A stretch of 64,000 bases of DNA from Strobilurus pachycystidiatus (lineage: Eukaryota; Basidiomycota; Agaricomycetes; Agaricales; Physalacriaceae): contig JAHLMK010000002.1 of assembly GCA_019915135.1 (NCBI GenBank), positions 3,013,268-3,077,267 of the forward strand, given 5' to 3'. A program made the translations under genes and the position numbers. Under the pieces are notes generated by a model. The model was not told the DNA's origin. It searched no databases and saw only the letters and a program-made list of their open reading frames with translations. Positions 32,370 to 44,544 of the stretch are shown here, in pieces (position 1 is the stretch's first letter; each line of letters starts with the position of its first letter).

Positions 32370-33750
32370 TTACCGTTCATGTCGCCGTCCCCCTGCAGTC
32401 GTCGTTGTATCATCTACGCGAATCACCTAGGGCGTTGTCTCACCCACTCCTTTCCCTTTTACTCTTGTTCATTTATTATCAGCGCATTATGTGCGTTTGT
32501 GGTTCAGATATCACTAATCGGTTTGTTGCCTTTTGGCGAATTTCTTTGAGGCGTCGGAGGTTCTGCGCGCACATTGTAGGAGATAGACATGTACCGATCG
32601 GCTTTCGAAAGGCGACCGGATAAGGCGCGGTCCATCTTCTCAATGGCTGATGAAGAACTCTCGTAGAAAGTTGCGCAGCACGACTGGTGGCGACGCATGC
32701 AACAAGACCAAACCACCAAGTAAGTATCATAGGTAAGATATTTCTCGTCGCGTGTCTTTTTGAAATCGAAATGACGAAGAGCTGAGGAAGGACGTTGTAA
32801 ACTGGTGCTTTTGATGGATGTTGGCGAGCTGCCGGGCGGTTTTCATTGATAAAAGACATGGATTACAAGCAACGGACATACATTTTCAAGAAGCTGATCT
32901 TTTGTCAGGCTTTAATCATCTACCAGGAGTGAGAAGACATCCTTTCCGCCTTCGGCTGTTGATCTCATGCACCGGCATCACTGGCCATGCCGTCTGCGTC
33001 CGGCAGTGACACGAGAGAGTACGCTAGGATAGGATAGTTGTCGAAAAATGAGAATGGAAAGCTTTGCCAAGTCACGCTCGGTGCTTAACTCTACCTATGC
33101 AGCTCGCAGGCAGCGCGCGAGCGCATTCAGAATTTTTTTTATGCAGTCGGAAAAGGATCCATCAACGAATTGTTCTGAGGTTATGCATTTCATCGGGCCG
33201 ATACATCAACAGCAGAGCCTATTTGACAACGTCGTAAAGTAATGTAATCGTGAAGGTAACATATTTGTGGCGGCATCGCGATTGGAAAGGAAGGTATGTT
33301 TTCGTTACGGACCATGGCAGGAAGCGCATGATGAGAGATGGTCGAAATCAATGCTTAATGACATGCAATGTCACACGGACTGCATAAGTAATCCTTGTTA
33401 ATTCGGCTGGTTTAGTAAGTAATGAATGACCCACAAGAGACGTTCAAGAGCTAGCCGGGACAAGGGTCACACCTTTCGCTGAGACCTCCTCCCTTTGTTG
33501 CTGTCGTTGCCGTATGAGCTTCCGTGCAAGCCTCTCCGCTCTAGAAATGACCCACGCAGGCGCTGTAGATGAAGGTCAGTCCGAGGTTTACGGATGGCGG
33601 TTACAAACATACCCGATAGATAATTCGGCCAGGCGAAGCACTTGACCCCCATGTATCCTATCGACGTCATCTCCGGATATTTGTGCTCCAGACAAGGAGC
33701 CTCGAATTTTGGTAGTACTAGTTGGCCACAACATGATCTTCGCGGCATGT
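32370..33750. other. Intergenic stretch, no supported gene
   Basis: Short frames on both strands lack motifs and splice structure. This region separates the PP1 locus from the AT-rich MITE. A minus frame at 33467-33748 ends a few bases from the MITE target duplication and could be a gene piece cut by the insertion, but nothing in its sequence supports a named product. Confidence 0.4.
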
Positions 33751-33758
33751 GACCTTTC

Positions 33759-34220
33759 TAGACATGACCACGAATAAGGAGTAAAGGAGAATATTCATGA
33801 ATATATTCCTAATCTTATTCATGAATATGAATATGATGAATATATTATATTCGTGAATAAGAATAAGTTGACGAATATAGAATATGAACCTTCAAGTTCA
33901 CATAATCCTCAACTCATTCATGAGTGTCTGACAATACTGAATTCTCAGTACTGAAGACAAGTTTATGATAAATTTAGATGCTGTTTGAATGATTTATAGT
34001 TCATTTAATAACTTTAACTGTGATTTTGAGTGACATTGAGATGATTATACTTGTATATTCGTGAATATTCATGAATAAAAGCGAAATATTCGCAGTGAAG
34101 ATTAAGTTGACGAATAAGATTAAGAGTATATTCATGAATAACAATTATGACCCTTGGAGGGGGGATTATTCGTGTGCATGAATAAGAATATACTCGAATA
34201 TATATTCGTGGACATCTCTA
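33759..34220. mobile_element. AT-rich hAT-type MITE (462 bp)
   Basis: The 8-bp target duplication GACCTTTC flanks it exactly (33751-33758 and 34221-34228). Terminal inverted repeats are TAGACATGACCACGAATA and TAGAGATGTCCACGAATA. The interior is very AT-rich with many GAATATTCATGAATA-like palindromic words. Termini follow the hAT YARNG rule and resemble those of the MITE at 17657 (TAGAGAT..TCACGA), so one transposase may have moved both families. No coding capacity. Confidence 0.92.
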
Positions 34221-34304
34221 GACCTTTCGGGCCGATTGCCGGCCGATTGATCCAGATTCTAGACGTAACCCTACGTGTTATTCCGATACAATCAGCTCTT
34301 TACC

Positions 34305-35764
34305 ATGCTTCTCAATGTATCGGAAGTCGTCCAGAAATCGGTATACGACAATGTCGAGAGACTCTCTAAGACCTTGGCATCAATGGACAAGGTAGGTACT
34401 TGCTACTTATTGGGTCGAAGCAAAAGGCCTTCGCGGCCAGCGCCAATCTTCTCTATCAAGCAGTTAGGAGCTTACACCGGCCGATCGATCAGAGTATGCT
34501 ATGAGCCTCAATGCCTTCCTCAGCAAGCGCAAAAGCCTTCCAATTGTATGTCCCTTGATTATCTGGGCCTACCAGGATTGTCGACTGATTCTATCTTCAG
34601 CTCCCACCGACTCGGTCCCTACCTCAGCATATTCTGAATACAATCAGAACTCAGTTTGATCCTCCGAAGTCAAGCGATGTGGATCATCCCATAGCCGCAC
34701 CTTTCGAAAGTCTACTGGACGCGGTTATCAACTGGATGCTTAATTGCTTCTTCTCTGTTCATGAAGGATTTGAGGTCTGTCCGCAGGCTACATACGCTGA
34801 AGAGGTATCTGCACATCTTCTCCAGGTCCAGAATGAATGGTCGACGCTTGTCGAACGCCACTCATCATTCAGGCGAGAAGACGCTAGCAGCCTCTTCATC
34901 ACGGACACTTGGTCTGATGACAATGGAGACATCGATGTCAACGAAGACTCTTTTCGATTCCATTTTGACAACATCCCTCTTGACCTTGGGGAGCCAGACT
35001 GTGCTAGTACTCCCCGCCGGGACTTGCAGCATATATCTGGAACGTTTGACGAAGGTCAGACAGCACTTCGACATTATGAAGGTGTCATTGCTCACAGTGA
35101 TACTGTCTCCTTGACCGCAGGTCTTATTCACCAGTCTTTCGGACAAGACGTACAATCAGGTCCCAGGCCTACAGGCTCCGTTGATGACGTTAACACATCC
35201 ACTGGCGGTGTTTCTCCCCGCTTTGGCCATTCCACCTGCGGAGCTGATATTGACACTCTCATCAATGTTGGGCTTGACAAGTTCAAACGTCTAGTGCAAG
35301 CCCATGGCCAGCGCAAGTATAAGCGCCCGGATTTCGTGGTTTCGTTCGAGCACGCTATGCTGGTGGTGGTCGAGAACAAGTTGTACGACAAGAGGGAGGC
35401 TGTCAAGCAGCTTATGGCTTATATGGACGATCTCATAAGCCATACCTCCGAGATTTTGGGAATCGCTTGCGTCCTTGATCCGAGAGGCATCGTCGTGGCA
35501 ATGCTTAGGCGTGACCTAGACGGCAACATCCAATGGCTCGGCAAAAGGAAGACTGGCTCATGGCAGATGATCCTTTGCTTGCTGATGAGCTCGAACGTAT
35601 TAGAGCCCAGGCATTGGGGCTTGACAGTCAATGAAAAGGGTTTCGTTTTATTGAATCGACCCGCTGTATGCAGTACACGAGATCAATGTATGAGCGACTT
35701 ACTAGTACGAAATGTATTCATCCAGGATCCGACATCTGCAGCCGTAATCCCCAGTGGTGTTTGA
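34305..35764 (+). CDS. PD-(D/E)XK nuclease-like protein, three exons (442 aa)
   Basis: Exons 34305-34391, 34468-34545 and 34601-35764; introns 76 and 55 nt, phase 0. The N-terminal part is helical (VVQKSVYDNVERLSKTLASM). The C-terminal third has the restriction-nuclease-like core: RPDFVVSFEHAMLVVVENKL, giving PD...ExK, then EAVKQLMAYMDDL and GIACVLDPRGIVVAML as the following strand. This matches the PD-(D/E)XK fold layout; the assignment is by motif only. The gene starts 85 bp from the AT-rich MITE, so its promoter may lie in or be changed by the element. All frames are open. Role could be DNA processing, mobile-element related or effector-like. Confidence 0.68.
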
Positions 35765-35769
35765 TCTTG

Positions 35770-36530
35770 AAAGTGGTACTTATAGCGCGTATGATGAATT
35801 CCAGTTGGATTCCAACACAAATCGCCAGGCACTTGCATCGATCGGACGCGGATCCCTGTCCTGACACACTGTCAATTACTGCTCATCCTGAAGTTCATCT
35901 CCGCTCACTGCACTCTCCCTGCCCATCGTAGTGCACCTACGTACCGTGCACCCATCCGTTTTAACGATCAACAGGTATCATCGATCCCTCAGCACTCACC
36001 GCCGTTTATCTGCTTTGATATACAGACACTGCTTAAGCACACCTAGAACATTTGATTGGTACGCCACACCAATCATGATCCGACATCCAGCCTCCTTCAC
36101 GCTCCCTTGCTCGTCTGTACATCACTGCCCGCTGTCTATTTTGAACTCAGATATTGCTTGAGCTTTTCAGGGCGACCAAGGGTGCTGGCAGCGGCGACGC
36201 CAAAAGAAAGAACACGTACAACTTGACGGTAAGGGTGTCTAGCATGGAAAGTAGCACCGGTGGTGGCGTCGTGTGGGGCGACATCAAAAAAAGGGCGCAG
36301 TATGAGCTGATCACTGAAGGCGAGGACAGTGACAAAGCGTAGGTCTGTCCAATAGAGAACACTTTTGGGTGACGCGCTCTTTCTGATAAGTCGTAAACCT
36401 CAGCAAGGGAAAACACAAGGCAAGGCGCTTATGATACCTTTCGTCAGTCCAAACTGCACGCACCAAGAGAGCTTTTTTCTCAAAAAGATAAATAAAAGAG
36501 TAAAGTACGGTAAATCTATACTTTCGAGAT
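35770..36530. other. Intergenic; one exon-like piece
   Basis: Between the nuclease-like gene and the convergent dioxygenase gene. An acceptor-like GCTTTTCAG at about 36168 is followed by an open stretch GSGDAKRKNTYNLTVRVSSM and ending near 36342. It may be a last exon of a plus-strand gene whose upstream part I could not find. The rest shows no feature. Confidence 0.35.
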
Positions 36531-36535
36531 AGTCG

Positions 36536-38329
36536 CTACAACTTCCAGACTGGAAAATACTTGAGAGCCTCATCCCAGGCTGTTTGAGCATGCTCTCGCC
36601 TGCGCTCTCGCCCTGCATCCTTTCCGAACTCAAGATCATACTCCTCGTCAGTGCGGCCGCCGTTCCAAACCCAACGAAAAAGCCCGCCTGCAGAGTACGA
36701 CGTGACTGAGTATCGAGTCTCGTCTTGCTGAATCGACACGTTCCCATGAACAAGGATGGCGGAGGGAATAAAGATCGACGCGCCGGGGGGGAACTCAAAG
36801 GCCAAGCCCAAATCCCAGAGGATAAGGCGGCCGCCCTTCTTGGGGTTGTGGTTCCCAAGGCCGGTTACACGACACCACCCATACGGAAGGTTGGCGGAGT
36901 CGGTGTGGTCGCCGCAGACAACCCACGGCCCCCAGTTGACGGTCACGGCGGCAAGCGGCGACTTGTGGTACACGCGACGAAGAGAGGCATCGCATTCAGT
37001 TACGAAGCTCAGGATGTCCTGGTAGTGGTCGCAGAGCTCGGGCCTGTGCACTTGAAACAGCCCTAACGAACGTAAGCTAACAGAATGAGAACAGAAATGA
37101 GAAAACCTACGGTCGTTGTGGCCAGCAATACTACGAAATTCGAAGCTGTTTAACAGCTCGTTCGTTATCTCTTGTTGGCGATCTGAGTTTGCGATGTTGA
37201 CCGGGCCCTTCAGAAAACGCATAAGCTGTTGCGCCAAGTCAAAAGAAACTCCTTTTACCTCAGTACCTCCACCGTGCGATATTCCGGTAGCTGTGACAGG
37301 GAATGGGCCCCGTGAATGCTCGATATTCTTGCTAGAGAAGTTCATTTTTGGGCGAAGGTCTTCGATTCGAGCCGCCGCGCCGTCCGTAACAGCCTGCCAA
37401 TCCGATCCTCCAGGTTTCCCCCCCAAGAACTTGAACATTCGGTTTCCCGAGTCGACAATGGGATGGCTGGAGGAACCCTCCCAGGGAACAACTTGGACGC
37501 CAGCTTCGACAACAGAGGCGAGGTCGCGCTTCTCGTGGTTTCCCTACCCATGCGTCCTTAGCAGCAGGAAGAGAGGCCGCGGTGAACCCAGGAACAGATA
37601 AGGGGAGCTCCTCGCGCTTCTGTTTCCTGGAGACCTCTTTAACGCCGTTGTGAGCGGCCAAGTCTGCAACACGAGCAGACTTGCGGCGTTCCTGCTGATT
37701 GGCTTGCTTTCGTCTCTTGGATTCCAACGTCTTCGGCTTGCGCTTCTTCTTCTGGGGGAAGGACGCGCCAGACTGCGCCTCGGAGACCTCGGGCGCCGGC
37801 GGAGAAGGCGGGGTGGCGACGAGGAAGGCGGCAACGAAGAGACTGGGATGAGGCGAGGTTCTGAGGAGTGGGGAAGAGGGCCAAGAGCTCTGAAAACACG
37901 ACGCGTTTGCTTCTTGGAGAGCGCCGTTGCTGGCGGGGCAGCGGTCGACAATGAGGAAGAGGCGCGCGTGGTACGGAGCGATTGCGTAGGCGCGACAGGC
38001 TGAACGCGAGCTATGCGCGGTCGGTTGGCTGGGGCCGACGGTCTCTGACGGGATGTGGATGATTAGAGTCTGTTGGGCTGCGACTCCGGCTGACGCGTCT
38101 GGGCCGAATTGGATTGAGCCATACGCCGAGAGGAAGCCGGCACGGAAGGAGAGAGTTTAGCACGCTTGGCGAGGGGTGGCGTGTCTTCATCGCCCGAGTC
38201 GGCATCATCGTCAGATGGTGGAGGCGTTAAGTCGGAGAGTGTGCCGTCCTCCTTGCCCATAGCAAGGTAAAGTAACTCGCTGATGTCGAAAGAAACGCGT
38301 ATGGGCTCCCCTAGCAATGGCGGTGGCAT
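36536..38329 (-). CDS. TET/JBP-like 2OG-Fe(II) dioxygenase (possibly frameshifted in the middle)
   Basis: The C-terminal 300 residues carry the fungal TET/JBP-like core: iron ligands in GDHTDSANLPYGWC (HxD) and LVHGN, the 2-oxoglutarate arginine region in ETRYSVTSYSAGGLFRWVWN, and GRLILWDLGLAFEFPPGASI between them. A 48 nt in-frame intron (GTAGGT...TTAG) splits GHND and LFQVH. Upstream lies a basic linker (QKKKRKPKTLESKRRKQAN). The N-terminal exon starts at ATG 38329 (MPPPLLGEPIRVSF) and probably ends at a GTATGG donor near 38136. One frame change near 37545 (KDAWVG to NHEKRD) has no splice explanation. Family members are expanded in mushrooms and linked to KDZ transposons; some oxidise 5-methylcytosine. 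The active-site residues are intact. Confidence 0.75.
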
Positions 38330-38401
38330 GACCTAGAAGCATTGCGTTAGAAGGATGCAAAGAGACGGCAGGTAAGAACAAAGGAGTTGTGAAATTGACA
38401 G

Positions 38402-38570
38402 TCGACACAGTCATTCGCGATGTCCGGGCTCGGCACGCGTCAGATTGCGTCGACATCCTCAGAGCACCCGTCCTGGAGTCGTAAGAGTAACAATCGACAC
38501 AGCCATTCGCGATGTCCGAGCTCGGCACGCGTCAGACTGCGTCGATGTCCTCAGAGCACCCGCCGTGAAT
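38402..38570. repeat. Tandem direct repeat, 92-bp unit x 2
   Basis: TCGACACAG(T/C)CATTCGCGATGTCC recurs at 38402 and 38494, followed in both by GGCACGCGTCAGA and CCTCAGAGCACCCG. It lies just upstream of the dioxygenase start codon, so it may belong to the promoter. From 38570 to 39615 I see no supported gene. Confidence 0.8.
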
Positions 38571-39615
38571 GAGTGCAATGAGCAGAAGAATGGGGGAAAA
38601 GGAAAGAAGAAGAGGTAAAGAAAGAAACACACGCTATGAGCCGAAATGACGTGTTCTAGTCGAAACAGGCGCGAGCGACGGTGGTGGTCAACAGAACGCA
38701 GTGGTTGGGTTATGTTTGGCTGCTTGCAGCAGCCAAACAAGCACGTGTTGTTGCTTCCACGTGCTGAGGCCCAGCCTCGTTGTCTAGACCTTGAAGCTCG
38801 CATTGGTTTCTCGAACGCTCGCCGCTGGATAAAAAATGATTCGTGTATTTCCTTTCCATACCCATCATTCCATGACCAAACTTGCCCACGTAGAAGACCG
38901 ACCGACACCTCCAGAAGCACACTTATGGCACGTCTATTTCAACGCTTTCGTGGCAACATTCGCCCCGGTCAAACTCCTGAGAAAAAGAACTCGCTTACCT
39001 CCTTGTTTAATTATGACTATAAAGAATGTGAGTTACGAACACGAACACATGCGCCACTGGCGCTAATGCAGATCTTCGTTTAGATTTCTGTACAGCGTCA
39101 CTTCATGCGAATGAGATCGCGTTGGGATGAAATTTGATTCAGTCGGACGCGCGAGTGCTCTGAAGTGATCGTTCAACATATCTCTTCAAAACTACCGGTT
39201 TGGGATTTTCACTGACTCAAAAACACTGAGATAATTTCGAGTTCATACCTTCAAATTGTATCTGTCCAGCAGACATCTTTTCTCATCAGAATTCCCACTC
39301 CAACTGTCATGTAGGTCACGAATCGGCGCGCCATCCTGGGCATCGCACTCCGGCAACTCCAAAGGACACACTCTCCAATCGTCTCCGTCGCTTCTGGCGC
39401 CGCTCGTCCTCACATCAGGATGCCCCAATCAGCCAAGGATGCGAATTATGTTGGATTTACGCCATCATGATGCGATACGACCATGTGATGGCTTGAGCGC
39501 GCAGATTGTCGCCATTATCGAGACCGGGGATAGTCAGCTGGCCATGACGCGCTCTGATCGCGCCAACCCTTTGATCCACCGACGCCCCAGACCAGCTCGA
39601 GCGTTGGAATCAGCA

Positions 39616-42393
39616 ATGATTTCTCTGATCGTCCTCTCACTCCTCCTCCAAGCGCATGGCCAGTCGGACTCGGTATCGACTGTCTCTGTCTCAACTGTTG
39701 TGGGCAGCCCAACTGCGTCACTTGACTCCATCTTGCCTTCTCAGGTCCCAGTCCCTCCCACGCAAGCATTGTGTCCTTCCAAGGTCTTCTGCGCTGGACC
39801 TGTACGTGATATGTGCTTCGAAAGATCTCTAACTGATCCGTTCCATCAGCTGTTACAGACCGTTAATATCGCGGCTCTCTACTTGGATCCGAAGACTTTC
39901 GCCGACAAGCTGAGCCATGCCGCGGACATCTTGCTCAGAAACGGTTTTAAGATGTCGAACAGCCCACAACCAAACCGCCTTCCGGTGTGCTAGCGGATTT
40001 CAAGGCCTTGCCAGGAAACTCTAACTGACAGAGCGCAATGTGACGGATTTCGTGGACGCCAACTTTGCTGGCGAAGGGCTCGAACTGGAAGCAGTGGCGT
40101 TGAGTAATTTCAATGCGACTCCACCATTCCTCAGCAATATATCCAACCCGCTGTTGCACGCTTTGACGCAAACAGTTGATGGCTACTGGACTCAGCTCAT
40201 TCGGACGACGAACTCCTCCTTGTTGTACGATGGTGTCAAATGTGAGAGTTCCTTGATCCCGCTGAATCACACCTTCTTTGTACCAAATTAGTGTGCGATT
40301 CGACGTTGTGCGCACTGAATTTGACGTTCCTTGAGGCGGTCGTTTCAGGGAACAGTACTATCGGGATAGCTTTTGGATCGTCGAGGGCCTGTTGGAATCT
40401 CAGCTCTACGACATCGTAAACTCTACGCTGCAAAACTTCATGGACGAACTAGAGCGTTTCGGATTCATACCGAACGGTGGCCGGATATACTGTACGGCTC
40501 ACAACCAGTTCGATCTGGGTTGGGCGCTAATTCCTTACAGTTTCCAATCGATTCCAGCCTCCTCTTTTCATGCAGGCAAGTCTCTGTCTGTACCTCTTGC
40601 CTTGCCTTCGCCTGACTTGTGCTTCCAGATGCTCGCTCGTTACGTTACAGTTTGCGGAGGCGAAAGCATCTTGGACCGAGCACTACCCCTGGCTGAGGTG
40701 AGCGGGCTTTCTCCATCACCGTACTCGTGCTCACTAGCTGTTGGAAAGAGTTTGCGTGGCGGACGGAGAACTGCACTATCAACGTCACAAGGCCCGCCAC
40801 GAATCAGGTCTACGCACTTGCGCACTACGCTGTCAACAATAGCGCACCACGGCGCGAATCATATATGACAGGTAGCTTCACCTGGCTGGCTACTGTCCTA
40901 GGCTTGGCTTTCTGATCCACGCCACCAGACTATGGCGCTGCAAATAATCCTGCCCTTTCGCCTGCTTCGAACGAAAGTCAATGATCCGATGTATATGCCG
41001 AGTTAGCTTCTGGTGCGGAGACCGGTACGCGTCTCGGCCACCCTCTCCTTTGAAAATTGTTCTCTGATCATTAAACTTACGAAGGCTGGGATTACACTGC
41101 AAGACGGCTTCTTAACTATAACGGAACCGCCAATCTCACACAACTGAACACCCGTAAAACTGTCCCCATTGATTTGAACAGTATTCTTTGTGGGTTTCTT
41201 TACCCCTTGGGCGTAGTCCGGCTCTAATATGGTCGACAGACAAGAATCATTTGCTCTTGGCACAGCCGTATGGGACCTCGAACGGTTGAGCTGCTACCCG
41301 TCATAGAAATGCGGCTGCGTCGATCCGGTCGGGTATTCTTGATCTCATGTGGAACTCAACAAAAGTGTGTCTATCTCTAACTGGGCGGGTCGTATGCTGA
41401 AATCGGATTCACTAGCTGGCCTTCTACGGCTTCAATCTTGCCACTGGATAACAGTCGCCCGTTTTCTCGGTTGCCACATATCATTCACTCTGGTCTGGTA
41501 TCGTGCCAGATGAAGTACTCGAAAGTCCAGAAAATGCTTTCAAAGCGGTTTCATCGGTCAACATGGCGGCGATGAATCGCTACAACGGGACGTTCCCTGC
41601 CACGTACTTGGACGCTGGCCTACAGTGGTTTGTTGAATTCCTTGCGGTGTCTCGTCGTTACTCATGTCGACCGTAGGGACTACTCGGACGCGCGGCCGCC
41701 TCATAACTGTATTGTACTCTCGGCTCTGCAATCTCTACCAAGCAACATCACGAATACGACGTTGATCTTGCCGGCCACAAACCAGTCCACATTCGACCTC
41801 ATTCCCGAGAACCAATTGGGGATTACCAAAGCTTAGCTTCCTCCTCAACACTCAGATCAGAAGCCAATGCCACGACTACAGGACCAGGAGCGGATATCAA
41901 CACTTTGAATGGGACTGTCGTCAACGGCGGGGACGCGACCGACGGCGAAGGCAGGGCGGACGCCTTGACACGAGAATTGGCGGATCGATACTTCACTAGT
42001 GTTTTGGGTAGCCGGTGAGTCTACACCTCGACGATCCTCTTGCGCATACTAACCTTGACAACCTCCTCCCCCGGCTTCCTTATTCCGTTCTCAATCTAGC
42101 AGACAGTGTGAACAACACGGGAAATGTAAGTTGTTGCGCATCGCTTGCAGTTTTGACGCTGACGATGCGGCCAGATGTTCGAGAAATCTCGGGGACGGAC
42201 GTTGACTATGCTGGGCGTGGTGGTGAGTACACAGTACAGGTAACTGTCTCACGCTGTTGCGGCGCGCTGTTCGCTAATCGGTTTCCAGGCTGGGTTTGAG
42301 TGGACGAATGGCGCCATGCTCTGGACAGCAAGAGTTCACGGCGACAAGCTGGTTGCCCCCATTTTCCCTCTCTTGCCCCATCGTCCAGGCTGA
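39616..42393 (+). pseudogene. Acid trehalase (GH37), secreted type, disrupted
   Basis: Starts with a signal peptide (MISLIVLSLLLQAHG). GH37 blocks follow: LYLDPKTFADK, VDANFAGEGLELEAVALSNF, signature region GGRFREQYYRDSFWIVEGLL (Arg where families have Trp in YYWD), GFIPNGGRIY, NRFQPPLF, MLARYV, the catalytic-acid region ETGWDYTARR (across an intron near 41035-41094) and AGFEWTNGAMLW near the end. Introns are 40-60 nt. At least three breaks are visible: a TGA directly before GGRF, a one-base loss before NRFQPP, and a frame change near 39960-40030. Trehalase splits trehalose outside the cell. This copy is unlikely to make full enzyme as read. Confidence 0.85.
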
Positions 42394-42489
42394 CTCGGGG
42401 TCCGCCTCGCCTACATTGACGCCAGTCGCCGCCGCAACTCCGACAAGCGCTTCCTCCAGCTCATCGACGGTCAATCATAGACCAGCCGC

Positions 42490-43790
42490 TTCGCCACGCA
42501 GGAGCTGCCCTTCCACTCTGCTGCCCTCCAGGAAGACATTGCCTCCGCCTCGCCGTCGCATCACCGCGCTCTCCATGGCTTCTTCTCCGTACTCGTCCTC
42601 TGCCACACCATACTCACGTCCGTCGGTCCCAACACGGGCAAGATCACGTACAAGGCGCAGAGCCCGGACGAGGCTGCGCTCGTGCGTGCTGCTGCTGATG
42701 CTGGATGGGTGTTCAAGAGGAGGAACAAGCTGCCTGGGGGTGAAGTTCCAGAGATGGCGACGCGGTGGGGAGAGGTGAAGACATAGGAGCCTATTAGCAT
42801 CTTGGAGTTTACGAGTTCGAGTTCGAGGATGGGGGTCGTTGTCCGCCGACTGTCTGACGCTACTCCCGATGACGAATTGTCGCATGGTGCCGATGAACAC
42901 GAGAAGCACCCCGCCGCGGATCAGATCACGCACAAAGGGAAGCTGTACCTCCTCATGATGGGTGCGGATAACGTTGTGTTGAGCGTTTACGAGAAGGAGA
43001 GGATACAGGCGAGACGGAGAGGGTGCTTTGAGAGTTCGCTGGAGGAGGGTTGAGGACGCTGACATTGGCTTGGAGGGGTTTGAGTGATGAGTACATTCTT
43101 CTTGGCTTCTGTTTCTGTTCATGGTACTGATGCATTTATCACACAGAGGAGGAATTTGCGGTCTGGTCGAGCGGTACCACGCTGCGACCGTTGCGCTCGA
43201 ACAGCGCCAAGAGCGTATCGAGTCCGTCAGTGCAGAGCTCGAGGTGGGGATGCGGCTGTTGGGCGCCACCGTCATCGAGGATCCGCTGCAAGATGGGGTG
43301 CCACAAGCGATTCTAGATTTGAAGAGGACTGGGGTGAAGATATGGCTTGCGACGGGTGACAAGCTGGAGACTGCTGTTGGTGAGTCGACTGATTCGCCAC
43401 GCAGACGCCACCATGAAGTCCACCAGCTATTGGGCACAGCACGAACCTCATCGGCAAAGAATCAAATATGTCATTGTCGTCCGTGGTGATTCCAAGCCGG
43501 TGTATACCAGCTTGTCAACGCTGTGGAACAGTTCTTTCCCGAATCCGGTATACTCGACGATCCAAACACGGGAGAGAATACAAACTCAACCGAACATCGT
43601 CTGGCCTCTCGCATATCTCATCCAATTTGGGATTGGCTAGGTCGAGGACGAACCCGAATGGCCGACCGAGCTTTGGACAGGGATGCCCGAGCACGAGTGA
43701 GCAGAGACCTGTGCCTTTGCGGAGACTCTCGACGGGTGTCTCGAGTATCGTTGGTGCTCGGGATGGGGATCGGCCTGGCGGCATTTGAGT
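42490..43790 (+). pseudogene. P4-ATPase (phospholipid flippase) central fragment, disrupted
   Basis: Cytoplasmic-domain blocks in order: FFSVLVLCHTILTSVGPNTG, KITYKAQSPDEAALVRAAAD, GWVFKRR, VVVRRL, KLYLLMMGADNVVLS, LLGATVIEDPLQDGVPQAIL, the hinge KIWLATGDKLETAVG, then STNLIGKESN, QLVNAVEQFFPESGILDD and LRRLSTGVSSIVGARDGDRP. Stops or frame changes separate several blocks (TAG near 42784, others near 43050, 43130 and 43470). The phosphorylation-site DKTG and all membrane segments are absent from the window. It directly follows the disrupted trehalase. Confidence 0.85.
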
Positions 43791-43799
43791 TGGGAGAAT

Positions 43800-44540
43800 A
43801 ATGGCGCAGTGTGTGTCTTCATCTCTCGTTCCGTTGTTTACACGCGCTAACGCTCATAACTTACAGGCTCTGTCAAACCCCTCACACAAATCGCAAACGC
43901 ACATTAGACCAATCAATCAATATACCCAAATCACGATCGAGTTCAGGTCAAAAAAGTAGATTTTGGAAAACGAGACAAATGTACGCATTACAGACATAAG
44001 TATGCCGAATTGTACCACGATCGCGTAACTTTCCCTTCCGATAACGCGCAATCACACCTCGCGCCTCCTTGTCCATCACGGCCTCCCACTTCCTGTGACG
44101 AGATAAAGGTAAGGCAGTGGGAGACCACGCCAAGCCGCACAGACCGCGTTCACAGCGCTAGAATACGCGATAGCATGCATTGGACTGTTTGCACGTCCGT
44201 TACAGCTTCTTCTCGTGCTGAAACGATCCCAGCATATTGGTTCTTGGAGGACGCATGGAGGGTGAGTATCAACAGGAGGAAGATCGCACCCAATGAGGAG
44301 GTAGGGCATGTCCGATTGTGGAGGAGGTGACGAGGGCATATTGGGAGTGTAGTGATTGGAAGTGTTCTGTGGCACGGGAACTACCGCGCAGTGGTCGTCT
44401 TCTGGATCGCCGTTGTCAAAAACGTCGTACTCGTCGTCGCGGTCCTGGTTGCCACGGCGCTTTGAGTATTCATGGTATGTCCTACCGTCGTTGAGTCGGC
44501 AAGTCCTGTGATGCAACAAGTCATAAACCGCTCAATTTTG
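43800..44540. other. Unresolved interval
   Basis: Minus-strand coding-like text is present (for example TSSLGAIFLLLILTLHASSK, a possible membrane segment near 44230-44330) but no start-to-stop model emerges. No plus-strand continuation of the P4-ATPase could be traced here. Confidence 0.3.
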
Positions 44541-44544
44541 CATT

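Noticed and set aside
32479..32859. Minus-strand frame of 126 codons downstream of PP1
   Set aside because: It lacks an intron structure, motif and conserved look, and overlaps the 3' region of the PP1 relic.
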